A stretch of 64,000 nt of DNA from positions 9,283,814 to 9,347,813 of the forward strand of contig CP136063.1 in assembly GCA_032622095.1 (NCBI GenBank). Reading direction: 5' to 3'. The notes under the pieces were generated by a model. The model was not told where the DNA came from. It saw only the letters and a program-made list of their open reading frames with translations, and ran no database searches. Origin of the DNA: Siphonodentalium dalli (taxonomy: Eukaryota; Mollusca; Scaphopoda; Gadilida; Siphonodentaliidae). Shown here piece by piece: positions 39,825 through 52,719 of this stretch (positions are counted from its first letter, which is position 1; each line of letters opens with the position of its first letter). The position numbers and the translations under genes are program-made.

Positions 39825-41423
39825 GTGTGATTTTAACCCTATATGGTGTGTTTACTGTCATCCCGGGATGCTAGGTGTGATATTAACCATACAGGATGTG
39901 TTAACTGTCATCCCGGGATGCTAGGTGTGATATTAACCATACAGGATGTGTTAACTGTCATCCCGGGATGCTAGGTCTAATCTTAACCCTACATGGTGTG
40001 TTACTGTCATCCCGGGATGCTAGGTCTAATCTTAACCCTACATGGTGTGCTTACTGTCACCCCGGGATGCTAGGTCTAATCTTAACCCTACATGGTGTGT
40101 TAACTGTCATCCCGGGATGCTAGGTCTAATCTTAACCCTACATGGTGTTTTAACTGTCATCCCGGGATGCTAAGTCTAATCTTAACCCTACATGGTGTGT
40201 TAACTGTCACCCCGGGATGCTAGGTCTAATCTTAACCCTACATGGTGGCTTAACTGTCATCCCGGGATGCTAGGTCTAATCTTAACCCTACATGGTGTGT
40301 TTACTGTCATCCCGGGATGCTAGGTCTAATCTTAACCCTACATGGTGTGTTTACTGTCATCCCGGGATGCTAGGTCTAATCTTAACCCTACATGGTGTGT
40401 TAACTGTCATCCCGGGATGCTAGGTCTAATATTAACCCTACATGGTGTGTTTACTGTCATCCCGGGATGCTAGGTCTAATCTTAACCCTACATGGTGTGT
40501 TTACTGTCATCCCGGGATGCTAGGTCTAATCTTAACCCTACATGGTGTGTTTACTGTCATCCCGGGATGCTAGGTCTAATCTTAACCCTACATGGTGTGT
40601 TTACTGTCATCCCGGGATGCTAGGTATAATCTTAACCCTACATGGTGTGTTTACTGTCATCTCGGGATGCTAGGTCTAATCTTAACCCTACATGGTGTGT
40701 TAACTGTCATCCCGGGATGCTAGGTCTAATCTTAACCCTACATGGTGTGTTTACTGTCATCCCGGGATGCTAGGTCTAATCTTAACCCTACATGGTGTGT
40801 TTACTGTCACCCCGGGATGCTAGGTCTAATCTTAACCCTACATGGTGTGTTTACTGTCATCCCGGGATGCTAGGTCTAATCTTAATCCTACATGGTGTGT
40901 TAACTGTCATCCCGGGATGCTAGGTCTAATCTTAACCCTACATGGTGTGTTTACTGTCATCCCGGGATGCTAGGTCTAATCTTAATCCTACATGGTGTGT
41001 TAACTGTCATCCCGGGATGCTAGGTCTAATCTTAACCCTACATGGTGTGTTTACTGTCATCCCGGGATGCTAGGTCTAATCTTAACCCTACATGGTGTGT
41101 TTACTGTCATCCCGGGATGCTAGGTCTAATCTTAACCCTACATGGTGTGTTTACTGTCATCCCTGGATGCTAGGTCTAATCTTAACCCTACATGGTGTGT
41201 TTACTGTCATCCAGGGATGCTAGGTCTAATCTTAACCCTACATGGTGTGTTTACTGTCATCCCGGGATGCTAGGTCTAATCTTAACCCTACATGGTGTGT
41301 TTACTGTCATCCCGGGAAGCTAGGTCTAATCTTAACCATACATGGTGTGTTTACTGTCATCCCGGGATGCTAGGTCTAATCTTAACCCTACATGGTGTGT
41401 TAACTGTCATCCCGGGATGCTAG
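39825..41423. repeat. HOR unit 14 (1,599 bp, A-type)
   Basis: Near-identical to unit 12, including GTGCTTAC, GTGTTTTAAC, CTAAGTC, GGTGGCTTAAC, CATCCAGGG and GGGAAGC. It lacks the one-base deletion of unit 12 and has CATCTCGGG near 40659. Confidence 0.92.
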
Positions 41424-43122
41424 GTGTGATTTTAACCCTATATTGTGTGTTTACTGTCATCCCGGGATGCTAGGTGTGATATTAACCATACAGGATGTGT
41501 TAACTGTCATCCCGGGATGCTAGGTGTGATATTAACCATACAGGATGTGTTAACTGTCATCCCGGGATGCTAGGTCTAATCTTAACCCTACATGGTGTGT
41601 TACTGTCATCCCGGGATGCTAGGTCTAATCTTAACCCTACATGGTGTGTTTACTGTCACCCCGGAATGCTAGGTCTAATCTTAACCCTACATGGTGTGTT
41701 AACTGTCATCCCGGGATGCTAGGTCTAATCTTAACCCTACATGGTGTGTTAACTGTCATCCCGGGATGCTAGGTCTAATCTTAACCCTACATGGTGTGTT
41801 TACTGTCATCCCGGGATGCTAGGTCTAATCTTAACCCTACATGGTGTGTTAACTGTCACCCCGGGATGCTAGGTCTAATCTTAACCCTACATGGTGTGTT
41901 AACTGTCATCCCGGGATGCTAGGTCTAATCTTAACCCTACATGGTGTGTTTACTGTCATCCCGGGATGCTAGGTCTAATCTTAACCCTACATGGTGTGTT
42001 TACTGTCATCCCTGAATGCTAGGTCTAATCTTAACCCTACATGGTGTGTTTACTGTCATCCCGGGATGCTAGGTCTAATCTTAACCCTACATGGTGTGTT
42101 TACTGTCATCCCGGGATGCTAGGTCTAATCTTAACCCTACATGGTGTGTTTACTGTCATCCCGGGATGCTAGGTATAATCTTAACCATACATGGTGTGTT
42201 TACTGTCATCCCGGGATGCTAGGCCTAATCTTAAACCTACATGGTGTGTTTACTGTCATCCCGGGATGCTAGATCTAATCTTAACCCTACATGGTGTGTT
42301 AACTGTCATCCCGGGATGCTAGGTCTAATCTTAACCCTACATGGTGTGTTTACTGTCATCCCTGGATGCTAGGTCTAATCTTAACCCTACATGGTGTGTT
42401 AACTGTCATCCCGGGATGCTAGGTCTAATCTTAACCCTACATGGTGTGTTAACTGTCATCCCGGGATGCTAGGTCTAATCTTAACCCTACATGGTGTCTT
42501 TACTGTCATCCCGGGATGCTAGGTCTAATCTTAATCCTACATGGTGTGTTAACTGTCATCCCGGGATGCTAGGTCTAATCTTATCCCTGCATGGTGTGTT
42601 AACTGTCATCCCGGAATGCTAGGTCTAATCTTAACCCTACATGGTGTGTTTACTGTCATCCCGGGATGCTAGGTCTAATCTTAACCCTACATGGTGTATT
42701 AAACGTCATACCGGGATGCTAGGTGTAATCTTAACCCTACATGGTGTGTTAACTGTCATCCCGGGATGCTAGATCTAATCTTAACCCTACATGGTGTGTT
42801 AACTGTCATCCCGGGATAATAGGTGTAATCTTAACCCTACATGGTGTGTTAACTGTCATCCCGGGATGCTAGGTCTAATCTTAACCCTACATGGTGTGTT
42901 TACTGTCATCCCGGGATGCTAGGTCTAATCTTAACCCTACATGGTGTGTTTACTGTCATCCCTGGATGCTAGGTCTAATCTTAACCCTACATGGTGTGTT
43001 TACTGCCATCCCGGGATGCTAGGTCTAATCTTAACCCTACATGGTATGTTAACTGTCATCCCGGGATGCTAGGTCTAATCTTAACCCTACATGGTGTGTT
43101 TACTGTCATCCCGGGATGCTAG
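41424..43122. repeat. HOR unit 15 (1,699 bp, B-type)
   Basis: Near-identical to unit 13 without the 350-bp duplication: GTGTATTAAACG at 42694 lies 3,648 bp after its counterpart at 39046. Units 12-13 and 14-15 are therefore two tandem copies of one A-B dimer (3,647 and 3,298 bp). Confidence 0.92.
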
Positions 43123-45271
43123 GTGTGATTTTAACCCTATATGGTGTGTTTACTGTCATCCCGGGATGCTAGGTGTGATATTAACCATACAGGATGTGTT
43201 AACTGTCATCCCGGGATGCTAGGTGTGATATTAACCATACAGGATGTGTTAACTGTCATCCCGGGATGCTAGGTCTAATCTTAACCCTACATGGTGTGTT
43301 ACTGTCATCCCGGGATGCTAGGTCTAATCTTAACCCTACATGGTGTGTTTACTGTCACCCCGGGATGCTAGGTCTAATCTTAACCCTACATGGTGTGTTA
43401 ACTGTCATCCCGGGATGCTAGGTCTAATCTTAACCCTACATGGTGTGTTAACTGTCATCCCGGGATGCTAAGTCTAATCTTAACCCTACATGGTGTGTTA
43501 ACTGTCACCCCGGGATGCTAGGTCTAATCTTAACCCTACATGGTGTCTTAACTGTCATCCCGGGATGCTAGGTCTAATCTTAACCCTACATGGTGTGTTT
43601 ACTGTCATCCCGGGATGCTAGGTCTAATCTTAACCCTACATGGTGTGTTTATTGTCATCCCGGGATGCTAGGTCTAATCTTAACCCTACATGGTGTGTTA
43701 ACTGTCATCCCGGGATGCTAGGTTTAATCTTAACCCTACATGGTGTGTTTACTGTCATCCCGGGATGCTAGGTCTAATCTTAACCCTACATGGTGTGTTT
43801 ACTGTCATCCCGGGATGCTAGGTCTAATCTTAACCCTACATGGTGTGTTTACTGTCATCCCGGGATGCTAGGTCTAATCTTAACCCTACATGGTGTGTTT
43901 ACTGTCATCCCGGGATGCTAGGTATAATCTTAACCCTACATGGTGTGTTTACTGTCATCCCGGGATGCTAGGTCTAATCTTAACCCTACATGGTGTGTTA
44001 ACTGTCATCCCGGGATGCTAGGTCTAATCTTAACCCTACATGGTGTGTTTACTGTCATCCCGGGATGCTAGGTCTAATCTTAACCCTACATGGTGTGTTT
44101 ACTGTCACCCCGGGATGCTAGGTCTAATCTTAACCCTACATGGTGTGTTTACTGTCATCCCGGGATGCTAGGTCTAATCTTAATCCTACATGGTGTGTTA
44201 ACTGTCATCCCGGGATGCTAGGTCTAATCTTAACCCTACATGGTGTGTTTACTGTCATCCCGGGATGCTAGGTCTAATCTTAACCCTACATGGTGTGTTT
44301 ACTGTCATCCCGGGATGCTAGGTCTAATCTTAACCCTACATGGTGTGTTAACTGTCATCCCGGGATGCTAGGTCTAATCTTAACCCTACATGGTGTGTTA
44401 ACTGTCACCCCGGGATGCTAGGTCTAATCTTAACCCTACATGGTGTGTTAACTGTCATCCCGGGATGCTAGGTCTAATCTTAACCCTACATGGTGTGTTT
44501 ACTGTCATCCCGGGATGCTAGGTCTAATCTTAACCCTACATGGTGTGTTTACTGTCATCCCGGGATGCTAGGTCTAATCTTAACCCTACATGGTGTGTTT
44601 ACTGTCATCCCTGGATGCTAGGTCTAATCTTAACCCTACATGGTGTGTTTACTGTTATCCCGGGATGCTAGGTCTAATCTTAACCCTACATGGTGTGTTT
44701 ACTGTCATCCCGGGATGCTAGGTCTAATCTTAACCCTACATGGTGTGTTTACTGTCATCCCGGGATGCTAGGTCTAATCTTAACCATACATGGTGTGTTT
44801 ACTGTCATCCCGGGATGCTAGGTCTAATCTTAACCCTACATGGTGTGTTTACTGTCATCCCGGGATGCTAGATCTAATCTTAACCCTACATGGTGTGTTA
44901 ACTGTCATCCCGGGATGCTAGGTCTAATCTTAACCCTACACGGTGTGTTTACTGTCATCCCGGGATGCTAGGTCTAATCTTAACCCTACATGGTGTGTTT
45001 ACTGTCACCCCGGGATGCTAGGTCTAATCTTAACCCTACATGGTGTGTTAACTGTCATCCCGGGATGCTAGGTCTAATCTTAACCCTACATGGTGTGTTA
45101 ACTGTCATCCCGGGATGCTAGGTCTAATCTTAACCCTACATGGTGTGTTTACTGCCATCCCGGGATGCTAGGTCTAATCTTAACCCTACATGGTATGTTA
45201 ACTGTCATCCCGGGATGCTAGGTCTAATCTTAACCCTACATGGTGTGTTTACTGTCATCCCGGGATGCTAG
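43123..45271. repeat. HOR unit 16 (2,149 bp, A-type, first of a tandem pair)
   Basis: A-type start (CTAAGTC near 43467, GTGTCTTAAC near 43544), then TTTATTGTC near 43648, GGTTTAATC near 43722, GGTATAATC near 43921, GTTATCCC near 44655 and CTACACGG near 44937. All recur 2,149 bp later. It ends with CTGCC and GGTATG monomers. Confidence 0.92.
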
Positions 45272-48070
45272 GTGTGATTTTAACCCTATATGGTGTGTTT
45301 ACTGTCATCCCGGGATGCTAGGTGTGATATTAACCATACAGGATGTGTTAACTGTCATCCCGGGATGCTAGGTGTGATATTAACCATACAGGATGTGTTA
45401 ACTGTCATCCCGGGATGCTAGGTCTAATCTTAACCCTACATGGTGTGTTACTGTCATCCCGGGATGCTAGGTCTAATCTTAACCCTACATGGTGTGTTTA
45501 CTGTCACCCCGGGATGCTAGGTCTAATCTTAACCCTACATGGTGTGTTAACTGTCATCCCGGGATGCTAGGTCTAATCTTAACCCTACATGGTGTGTTAA
45601 CTGTCATCCCGGGATGCTAAGTCTAATCTTAACCCTACATGGTGTGTTAACTGTCACCCCGGGATGCTAGGTCTAATCTTAACCCTACATGGTGTCTTAA
45701 CTGTCATCCCGGGATGCTAGGTCTAATCTTAACCCTACATGGTGTGTTTACTGTCATCCCGGGATGCTAGGTCTAATCTTAACCCTACATGGTGTGTTTA
45801 TTGTCATCCCGGGATGCTAGGTCTAATCTTAACCCTACATGGTGTGTTAACTGTCATCCCGGGATGCTAGGTTTAATCTTAACCCTACATGGTGTGTTTA
45901 CTGTCATCCCGGGATGCTAGGTCTAATCTTAACCCTACATGGTGTGTTTACTGTCATCCCGGGATGCTAGGTCTAATCTTAACCCTACATGGTGTGTTTA
46001 CTGTCATCCCGGGATGCTAGGTCTAATCTTAACCCTACATGGTGTGTTTACTGTCATCCCGGGATGCTAGGTATAATCTTAACCCTACATGGTGTGTTTA
46101 CTGTCATCCCGGGATGCTAGGTCTAATCTTAACCCTACATGGTGTGTTAACTGTCATCCCGGGATGCTAGGTCTAATCTTAACCCTACATGGTGTGTTTA
46201 CTGTCATCCCGGGATGCTAGGTCTAATCTTAACCCTACATGGTGTGTTTACTGTCACCCCGGGATGCTAGGTCTAATCTTAACCCTACATGGTGTGTTTA
46301 CTGTCATCCCGGGATGCTAGGTCTAATCTTAATCCTACATGGTGTGTTAACTGTCATCCCGGGATGCTAGGTCTAATCTTAACCCTACATGGTGTGTTTA
46401 CTGTCATCCCGGGATGCTAGGTCTAATCTTAACCCTACATGGTGTGTTTACTGTCATCCCGGGATGCTAGGTCTAATCTTAACCCTACATGGTGTGTTAA
46501 CTGTCATCCCGGGATGCTAGGTCTAATCTTAACCCTACATGGTGTGTTAACTGTCACCCCGGGATGCTAGGTCTAATCTTAACCCTACATGGTGTGTTAA
46601 CTGTCATCCCGGGATGCTAGGTCTAATCTTAACCCTACATGGTGTGTTTACTGTCATCCCGGGATGCTAGGTCTAATCTTAACCCTACATGGTGTGTTTA
46701 CTGTCATCCCGGGATGCTAGGTCTAATCTTAACCCTACATGGTGTGTTTACTGTCATCCCTGGATGCTAGGTCTAATCTTAACCCTACATGGTGTGTTTA
46801 CTGTTATCCCGGGATGCTAGGTCTAATCTTAACCCTACATGGTGTGTTTACTGTCATCCCGGGATGCTAGGTCTAATCTTAACCCTACATGGTGTGTTTA
46901 CTGTCATCCCGGGATGCTAGGTCTAATCTTAACCATACATGGTGTGTTTACTGTCATCCCGGGATGCTAGGTCTAATCTTAACCCTACATGGTGTGTTTA
47001 CTGTCATCCCGGGATGCTAGATCTAATCTTAACCCTACATGGTGTGTTAACTGTCATCCCGGGATGCTAGGTCTAATCTTAACCCTACACGGTGTGTTTA
47101 CTGTCATCCCGGGATGCTAGGTCTAATCTTAACCCTACATGGTGTGTTTACTGTCACCCCGGGATGCTAGGTCTAATCTTAACCCTACATGGTGTGTTAA
47201 CTGTCATCCCGGGATGCTAGGTCTAATCTTAACCCTACATGGTGTGTTAACTGTCATCCCGGGATGCTAGGTCTAATCTTAACCCTACATGGTGTGTTAA
47301 CTGTCACCCCGGGATGCTAGGTCTAATCTTAACCCTACATGGTGTCTTAACTGTCATCCCGGGATGCTAGGTCTAATCTTAACCCTACATGGTGTGTTTA
47401 CTGTCATCCCGGGATGCTAGGTCTAATCTTAACCCTACATGGTGTGTTTACTGTCATCCCGGGATGCTAGGTCTAATCTTAACCCTACATGGTGTGTTTA
47501 CTGTCATCCCGGGATGCTAGGTCTAATCTTAACCCTACATGGTGTGTTAACTGTCATCCCGGGATGCTAGGTCTAATCTTAACACTACATGGTGTGTTAA
47601 CTGTCATCCCGGGATGCTAGGTCTAATCTTAACCCTACATGGTGTGTTGACTGTCATCCCGGGATGCTAGATCTAATCTTAACACTACATGGTGTGTTAA
47701 CTGTCATCCCGGGATGCTAGGTCTAATCTTAACCCTACATGGTGTGTTAACTGTCATCCCGGGATGCTAGGTCTAATCTTAACCCTACATGGTGTGTTTA
47801 CTGTCATCCCGGGATGCTAGGTCTAATCTTAACCCTACACGGTGTGTTAACTGTCATCCCGGGATGCTAGGTCTAATCTTAACCCTACATGGTGTGTTAA
47901 CTGTCATCCCGGGATGCTAGGTCTAATCTTAACCCTACATGGTGTGTTTACTGTCATCCCTGGATGCTAGGTATAATCTTAACCCTACATGGTATGTTAA
48001 CTGTCATCCCGGGATGCTAGGTCTAATCTTAACCCTACATGGTGTGTTTACTGTCATCCCGGGATGCTAG
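45272..48070. repeat. HOR unit 17 (2,799 bp)
   Basis: Up to about 47260 this is the tandem copy of unit 16. It then continues for about 0.8 kb with CACCCC, GTGTCTTAAC, AACACTAC and GTTGACTG monomers, as at 2.1-2.5 kb and 14.1-14.5 kb, before the next cassette. GGTATAATC near 47971 precedes GGTATG near 47992. Confidence 0.9.
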
Positions 48071-51070
48071 GTGTGATTTTAACCCTATATGGTGTGTTTA
48101 CTGTCATCCCGGGATGCTAGGTGTGATATTAACCATACAGGATGTGTTAACTGTCATCCCGGGATGCTAGGTGTGATATTAACCATACAGGATGTGTTAA
48201 CTGTCATCCCGGGATGCTAGGTGTAATCTTAACCCTACATGGTGTGTTAACTGTCATCCCGGGATGCTAGGTGTAATCTTAACCCTACATGGTGTGTTGA
48301 CTGTCATCCCGGGATGCTAGGTCTAATCTTACCCCTACATGGTGTGTTTACTGTCATCCCGGGATGCTAGGTCTAATCTTAACCCTACATGGTGTGTTAA
48401 CTGTCATCCCGGGATGCTAGGTCTAATCTTAACCCTACATGGTGTGTTAACTGTCATCCCGGGATGCTAGGTCTAATCTTAACCCTACATGGTGTGTTTA
48501 CTGTCATCCCGGGATGCTAGGTCTAATCTTAACCCTACATGGTGTGTTAACTGTCATCCCGGGATGCTAGGTGTAATCTTAACCCTACATGGTGTGTTAA
48601 CTGTCATCCCGGGATGCTAGGTGTAATCTTAACCCTACATGGTGTGTTAACTGTCATCCCGGGATGCTAGGTCTAATCTTAACCCTACATGGTGTGTTAA
48701 CTGTCATCCCGGGATGATAGGTCTAATCTTAACCCTACATGGTGTGTTTACTGTCATCCCGGGATGCTAGGTCTAATCTTAACCCTACATGGTGTGTTTA
48801 CTGTCATCCCTGGATGCTAGGTCTAATCTTAACCCTACATGGCGTCTTAACTGTCATCCCGGGATGCTAGATCTAATCTTAACCCTACATGGTGTGTTTA
48901 CTGTCATCCCGGGATGCTAGGTCTAATCTTAACCCTACATGGTGTGTTTACTGTCATCCCGGGATGCTAGGTCTAATCTTAACCCTACATGGTGTGTTAA
49001 CTGTCATCCCGGGATGCTAGGTCTAATCTTAACCCTACATGGTGTGTTTACTGTCATCCCGGGATGCTAGGTCTAATCTTAACCCTACATGGTGTGTTTA
49101 CTGTCATCCCGGGATGCTAGGTCTAATCTTAACCCTACATGGTGTGTTTACTGTCATCCCGGGATGCTAGGTCTTATCTCAACCCTACATGGTGTGTTTA
49201 CTGTCATCCCGGGATGCTAGGTATAATCTTAACCCTACATGGTGTGTTTACTGTCATCCCGGGATGCTAGGTCTAATCTTAACCCTACATGGTGTGTTAA
49301 CTGTCATCCCGGGATGCTAGGTCTAATCTTAACCCTACATGGTGTGTTTACTGTCATCTCGGGATGCTAGGTCTAATCTTAACCCTACATGGTGTGTTTA
49401 CTGTCACCCCGGGATGCTAGGTCTAATCTTAACCCTACATGGTGTGTTTACTGTCATCCCGGGATGCTAGGTCTAATCTTAATCCTACATGGTGTGTTTA
49501 CTGTCATCCCGGGATGCTAGGTCTAATCTTAACCCTACATGGTGTGTTTACTGTCATCCCGGGATGCTAGGTATAATCTTAACCCTACATGGTGTGTTTA
49601 CTGTCATCCCGGGATGCTAGGTCTAATCTTAACCCTACATGGTGTGTTAACTGTCATCCCGGGATGCTAGGTCTAATCTTAACCCTACATGGTGTGTTTA
49701 CTGTCATCTCGGGATGCTAGGTCTAATCTTAACCCTACATGGTGTGTTTACTGTCACCCCGGGATGCTAGGTCTAATCTTAACCCTACATGGTGTGTTTA
49801 CTGTCATCCCGGGATGCTAGGTCTAATCTTAATTCTACATGGTGTGTTAACTGTCATCCCGGGATGCTAGGTCTAATCTTAACCCTACATGGTGTGTTTA
49901 CTGTCATCCCGGGATGCTAGGTCTAATCTTAACCCTACATGGTGTGTTTACTGTCATCCCGGGATGCTAGGTCTAATCTTAACCCTACATGGTGTGTTAA
50001 CTGTCATCCCGGGATGCTAGGTCTAATCTTAACCCTACATGGTGTGTTAACTGTCATCCCGGAATGCTAGGTCTAATCTTAACCCTACATCGTGTGTTAA
50101 CTGTCACCCCGGGATGCTAGGTCTAATCTTAACCCTACATGGTGTGTTAACTGTCATCCCGGGATGCTAGGTCTAATCTTAACCCTACATGGTGTGTTTA
50201 CTGTCATCCCGGGATGCTAGGTCTAATCTTAACCCTACATGGTGTGTTTACTGTCATCCCGGGATGCTAGGTCTAATCTTAACCCTACATGGTGTGTTTA
50301 CTGTCATCCCTGGATGCTAGGTCTAATCTTAACCCTACATGGTGTTTTTACTGTCATCCCGGGATGCTAGGTCTAATCTTAACCCTACATGGTGTGTTTA
50401 CTGTCATCCCGGGATGCTAGGTCTAATCTTAACCCTACATGGTGTGTTTACTGTCATCCCGGGATGCTAGGTCTAATCTTAACCATACATGGTGTGTTTA
50501 CTGTCATCCCGCGATGCTAGGTCTAATCTTAACCCTACATGGTGTGTTTACTGTCATCCCGGGATGCTAGATCTAATCTTAACCCTACATGGTGTGTTAA
50601 CTGTCATCCCGGGATGCTAGGTCTAATCTTAACCCTACATGGTGTGTTTACTGTCATCCCGGGATGCTAGGTCTAATCTTAACCCTACATGGTGTGTTTA
50701 CTGTCACCCCGGGATGCTAGGTCTAATCTTAACCCTACATGGTGTGTTTACTGTCATCCCGGGATGCTAGGTCTAATCTTAACCCTACATGGTGTGTTTA
50801 CTGTCATCCCGGGATGCTAGGTCTAATCTTAACCCTACATGGTGTGTTAACTGTCATCCCGGGATGCTAGGTCTAATCTTAACCCTACATGGTGTGTTTA
50901 CTGTCATCCCTGGATGCTAGGTCTAATCTTAACCCTACATGGTGTGTTTACTGCCATCCCGGGATGCTAGGTCTAATCTTAACCCTACATGGTATGTTAA
51001 CTGTCATCCCGGGATGCTAGGTCTAATCTTAACCCTACATGGTGTGTTTACTGTCATCCCGGGATGCTAG
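48071..51070. repeat. HOR unit 18 (3,000 bp, mixed)
   Basis: This cassette is followed by GTGTAATC monomers, not by the 49-mer, so the unit is exactly 60 x 50 bp. Several further GGTGTAATC monomers lie before 48,66 kb; GGCGTCTTAAC (48841) and GTCTTATCTCAACC (near 49172) are unique. The second half is A-type and already carries CCCGCGATG (50511), the mark of the later A blocks. A 350-bp duplication sits at about 49221-49920. Confidence 0.9.
49221..49920. repeat. 350-bp (7-monomer) tandem duplication
   Basis: GGTATAATC (49221 and 49571), CATCTCGGG (near 49355 and 49705) and the following CACCCC monomer recur at 350 bp. The AATCC monomers ending each run differ (AATCCTAC then AATTCTAC). Confidence 0.85.
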
Positions 51071-52719
51071 GTGTGATTTTAACCCTATATGGTGTGTTTA
51101 CTGTCATCCCGGGATGCTAGGTGTGATATTAACCATACAGGATGTGTTAACTGTCATCCCGGGATGCTAGGTGAGATATTAACCATACAGGATGTGTTAA
51201 ATGTCATCCCGGGATGCTAGGTCTAATCTTAACCCTACATGGTGTGTTACTGTCATCCCGGGATGCTAGGTCTAATCTTAACCCTACATGGTGTGTTTAC
51301 TGTCACCCCGGGATGCTAGGTCTAATCTTAACCCTACATGGTGTGTTAACTGTCATCCCGGGATGCTAGGTCTAATCTTAACCCTACATGGTGTGTTAAC
51401 TGTCATCCCGGGATGCTAGGTCTAATCTTAACCCTACATGGTGTGTTTACTGTCATCCCGGGATGCTAGGTCTAATCTTAACCCTACATGGTGTGTTAAC
51501 TGTCACCCCGGGATGCTAGGTCTAATCTTAACCCTACATGGTGTGTTAACTGTCATCCCGGGATGCTAGGTCTAATCTTAACCCTACATGGTGTGTTTAC
51601 TGTCATCCCGGGATGCTAGGTCTAATCTTAACCCTACATGGTGTGTTTACTGTCATCCCGGGATGCTAGGTCTAATCTTAACCCTACATGGTGTGTTTAC
51701 TGTCATCCCTGAATGCTAGGTCTAATCTTAACCCTACATGGTGTGTTTACTGTCATCCCGGGATGCTAGGTCTAATCTTAACCCTACATGGTGTGTTTAC
51801 TGTCATCCCGGGATGCTAGGTCTAATCTTAACCCTACATGGTGTGTTTACTGTCATCCCGGGATGCTAGGTCTAATCTTAACCATACATGGTGTGCTTAC
51901 TGTCATCCCGGGATGCTAGGTCTAATCTTAACCCTACATGGTGTGTTTACTGTCATCCCGGGATGCTAGATCTAATCTTAACCCTACATGGTGTGTTAAC
52001 TGTCATCCCGGGATGCTAGGTCTAATCTTAACCCTACATGGTGTGTTTACTGTCATCCCTGGATGCTAGGTCTAATCTTAACCCTACATGGTGTCTTTAC
52101 TGTCATCCCGGGATGCTAGGTCTAATCTTAACCCTACATGGTGTGTTAACTGTCATCCCGGGATGCTAGGTCTAATCTTATCCCTACATGGTGTGTTAAC
52201 TGTCATCCCGGAATGCTAGGTCTAATCTTAACCCTACATGGTGTGTTTACTGTCATCCCGGGATGCTAGGTGTAATCTTAACCCTACATGGTGTGTTAAC
52301 TGTCATCCCGGGATGCTAGGTGTAATCTTAACCCTACATGGTGTGTTAACTGTCATCCCGGGATGCTAGATCTAATCTTAACCCTACATGGTGTGTTAAC
52401 TGTCATCCCGGGATGATAGGTGTAATCTTAACCCTACATGGTGTGTTAACTGTCATCCCGGGATGCTAGGTCTAATCTTAACCCTACATGGTGTGTTTAC
52501 TGTCATCCCGGGATGCTAGGTCTAATCTTAACCCTACATGGTGTGTTTACTGTCATCCCTGGATGCTAGGTCTAATCTTAACCCTACATGGTGTGTTTAC
52601 TGCCATCCCGGGATGCTAGGTCTAATCTTAACCCTACATGGTATGTTAACTGTCATCGCGGGATGCTAGGTCTAATCTTAACCCTACATGGTGTGTTTAC
52701 TGTCATCCCGGGATGCTAG
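51071..52719. repeat. HOR unit 19 (1,649 bp, B-type, dimer 1)
   Basis: The second D2 of the cassette has GTGAGATATT and GTTAAATGTC, which mark every other cassette from here on. Order: 49-mer, CACCCC, CCCTGAATG near 51707, GTGCTTAC near 51893, AGATCT, GTGTCTTTAC, TTATCCC, CCGGAATG, GGTGTAATC, GATGATAGG, CCCTGG, CTGCC, GGTATG. Confidence 0.92.
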
